Source: Clostridiales bacterium (GTDB lineage Bacteria > Bacillota > Clostridia > Christensenellales > QALW01). Taken from it: 64,000 bases of DNA. Below the pieces are notes generated by a model, which saw only the letters and a list, made by a program, of their open reading frames with translations, was not told where the DNA came from and did not search any database. The DNA lies in contig SVIH01000010.1 in NCBI GenBank assembly GCA_015069575.1, positions 1-64,000 of the forward strand, given 5' to 3'. This document shows, one piece after another, positions 62,398 to 64,000 of this stretch. How positions within the stretch are numbered: position 1 is the stretch's first letter; each line of letters begins with the position of its first letter. Made by a program: the position numbers and the translations under genes.

Positions 62398-63519
62398 ATG
62401 AAAAATATAATAGTAGATTTAAAAAATATTTCAAAAAGCTATGATGGCGAAACGGTGCTTGATAACATCAGCCTTTATATAAGGGAAAATGAGTTTATTA
62501 CCTTATTAGGTCCATCAGGTTGCGGTAAAACTACAACGCTCAGAATTATTGCAGGCTTTGAAACTGCAGATTCAGGGGAAGTGTTCTTTGAAAACAAAAT
62601 TTTAAATGATATTCCGCCATATAAACGCAATATTAATACAGTTTTTCAAAAGTACGCGCTTTTTCCGCACCTTAATGTGTATGAAAATGTTGCCTTTGGT
62701 CTTCGTTTAAAAAAAGTTAAGGATGAAGAAATCCGCAATAAAGTAAAAGAAATGCTTGCAATGGTAAATCTTAAAGGCTTTGAAAAGCGTAATATAAATA
62801 CGCTCTCAGGTGGACAGCAACAGCGTGTTGCTATTGCCCGCGCTTTAATTAATGATCCAAAAGTTCTTTTGCTTGATGAACCGTTAGGCGCACTTGATTT
62901 AAAACTTCGTAAAGATATGCAAAACGAACTTAAAAACATTCAGCTTAAAACAGGTATTACATTTATTTATGTAACACATGATCAGGAAGAAGCACTTTCA
63001 ATGTCTGATACCGTTGTTGTTATGGCAGACGGTAAAATTCAGCAGATAGGTACACCTACTGATATTTATAATGAACCTAAAAACGCCTTTGTTGCAGATT
63101 TTATCGGTGAATCAAATATTATTGACGGCGTTATGCTTGAAGATTATAAAGCAAAATTCTCAGGTCAGGTTTTTGAATGTTTAGATACAGGCTTCAAGAA
63201 AAACGAAGCAGTTGATATCGTTGTTCGCCCTGAGGATGTCGATGTTGTTTCGTTAGATAAAGCAATGCTTTCAGGTATTGTAACAAGCGTAACATTTAAG
63301 GGTGTTCACTATGAAATTATTGTTGATATCGGTGGTTTTAAATGGATGATTCAGACAACCGATTATGTTGGCGTTGATGAAAAAATAGGTCTTTATATTG
63401 AACCTGACGCAATTCATGTAATGAAAAAATCACTGTATTCAGATATGTTTGGCGATTACTCCTCATTCTCTGATGAACTTGAAAAGCTTTCTGACGCTAC
63501 GGAGGTAATTGAAGAATGA
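62398..63519 (+). CDS. potA: Spermidine/putrescine ABC transporter ATP-binding protein
   Basis: The 373-residue ATPase shows Walker [16 protein letters not shown]-loop [13 protein letters not shown], signature [14 protein letters not shown], Walker [17 protein letters not shown] and H-loop VTHDQEEA, then a TOBE-2 domain (about 290-350). The context (XRE-cupin ahead, PotB-type permease behind) and sequence type fit polyamine import. ATG 62398 follows AAAGGAG. Its stop overlaps the permease start (ATGA). Confidence 0.9.
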   Translation: MKNIIVDLKNISKSYDGETVLDNISLYIRENEFITLLGPSGCGKTTTLRIIAGFETADSGEVFFENKILNDIPPYKRNINTVFQKYALFPHLNVYENVAFGLRLKKVKDEEIRNKVKEMLAMVNLKGFEKRNINTLSGGQQQRVAIARALINDPKVLLLDEPLGALDLKLRKDMQNELKNIQLKTGITFIYVTHDQEEALSMSDTVVVMADGKIQQIGTPTDIYNEPKNAFVADFIGESNIIDGVMLEDYKAKFSGQVFECLDTGFKKNEAVDIVVRPEDVDVVSLDKAMLSGIVTSVTFKGVHYEIIVDIGGFKWMIQTTDYVGVDEKIGLYIEPDAIHVMKKSLYSDMFGDYSSFSDELEKLSDATEVIEE

Positions 63520-64000
63520 AGAAAAATGCCTTTATGAAACAGTTGTCAGCCACACCTTACTATGTGTGGGCGGCATTGTTTATAATAGTGCCAATAATCT
63601 ATGTTTTGTACTATACATTTACTGATGCTAACGGCAGTTTTGTGCTTTTTGATAATTTTAAGATTATTGAACATTATTCATCAACATTTTTACTTTCTTT
63701 AATGATGGCATTTATAGCAACGGTTATATGCCTTTTAATCGGATACCCCCTTGCATTAGCCATTTCTAGAACTAAACCTGTAACACAAAAGATTTTAATA
63801 ATGCTTGTAATGTTACCAATGTGGATAAATTTTATTATCCGTACAGATTCTATTGCAATCTTATTGGAGAAAAACGGCTTAATCAACCAGTTTTTAAGCA
63901 TATTCAATTTGCATTTTGAACTTATGGACACCCGTTTTGCAGTTATCGTAGGTATGGTTTATGACTTTTTACCTTATATGATTCTGCCTATATACTCTGT
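63516..64000 (+). CDS. potB: Spermidine/putrescine ABC transporter permease PotB (partial)
   Basis: The first 161 codons are present before the window ends. After [18 protein letters not shown] comes a first membrane helix ([17 protein letters not shown]), a loop, then helices with [44 protein letters not shown] and [22 protein letters not shown], the last being the start of the EAA-type region. The pattern LPMWxNxxIRT is typical of PotB. The start overlaps the potA stop. Confidence 0.9.
   Translation, partial: MKKNAFMKQLSATPYYVWAALFIIVPIIYVLYYTFTDANGSFVLFDNFKIIEHYSSTFLLSLMMAFIATVICLLIGYPLALAISRTKPVTQKILIMLVMLPMWINFIIRTDSIAILLEKNGLINQFLSIFNLHFELMDTRFAVIVGMVYDFLPYMILPIYS

Overview
The window is low-GC, gene-dense DNA from an anaerobic, spore-forming Firmicute, probably an uncultured gut Clostridia (Oscillospirales-like; this is inferred from gene content, not from any search). 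Supporting points are a PolC-type replicase, a GlgC/GlgD pair, pyruvate:ferredoxin oxidoreductase, a CotF-like coat protein, a SpoIIQ-like M23 protein and a GerMN domain. Strong AAGGAGG ribosome sites and sigma-A promoters with 17-base spacers recur throughout. No phage, insertion sequence or CRISPR array was recognised.

Layout. 1-6.1 kb: surface carbohydrate proteins, namely a 5'-truncated anchored CBM-like protein and two tandem apiosidase-like (DUF5060/DUF4038, GH140-related) enzymes with discoidin domains. 6.1-9.2 kb: sugar-phosphate transferase, a glycosyltransferase-like gene and a lone MsmX/UgpC-type ATPase. 9.2-13.8 kb: AlaX editing enzyme, a four-helix-bundle/lipoprotein pair flanked by GTGATGC repeats, tRNA-Ala(CGC), a GerMN-polysaccharide deacetylase and an M23 protein. 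13.9-18.3 kb: glycogen operon glgB-glgC-glgD. 18.4-20.8 kb: small regulator, zinc-ribbon membrane protein and serS. 20.8-27.1 kb: origin region, with dnaA and a GT-C membrane protein leftward and rpmH-rnpA-yidD-yidC-jag rightward. 27.1-38.9 kb: housekeeping genes (CotF-like, yqeY/glnS, deoC-deoD, mgtE, glmM, pepF) separated by two unusual intergenic regions: three 157-bp tandem repeats, and a divergent locus holding a repeat-rich minus-strand transcript and a leader-peptide/attenuator before mgtE. 38.9-45.6 kb: polC, gap and an anion permease.

45.7-56.4 kb is a bacterial microcompartment operon: PduU/EutS-like shell, PduV/EutP GTPase, class II (fuculose-phosphate-type) aldolase, HbpS/GlcG-like protein, zinc alcohol dehydrogenase, five BMC-H shell genes, a vertex protein, PduS, PduT-like BMC-T, DeoR regulator, CoA-acylating aldehyde dehydrogenase and PduL. 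No B12 or glycyl-radical diol dehydratase lies in the window. The simplest reading is an aldolase-fed compartment: L-fuculose- or L-rhamnulose-1-phosphate gives DHAP and lactaldehyde, which is then reduced to 1,2-propanediol and oxidised via lactoyl-CoA and lactoyl-phosphate to lactate. Two HAD phosphatases, PFOR and a polyamine-type ABC operon (XRE-cupin regulator, potA, partial potB) finish the window.

Most notable observations: PolC lacks the acidic residues of its proofreading exonuclease; one shell gene carries a histone-H1-like basic extension with a perfect internal ribosome site; mgtE has an acidic leader peptide followed by an attenuator; and a strongly promoted minus-strand RNA carries three repeats of a small conserved peptide-like motif.
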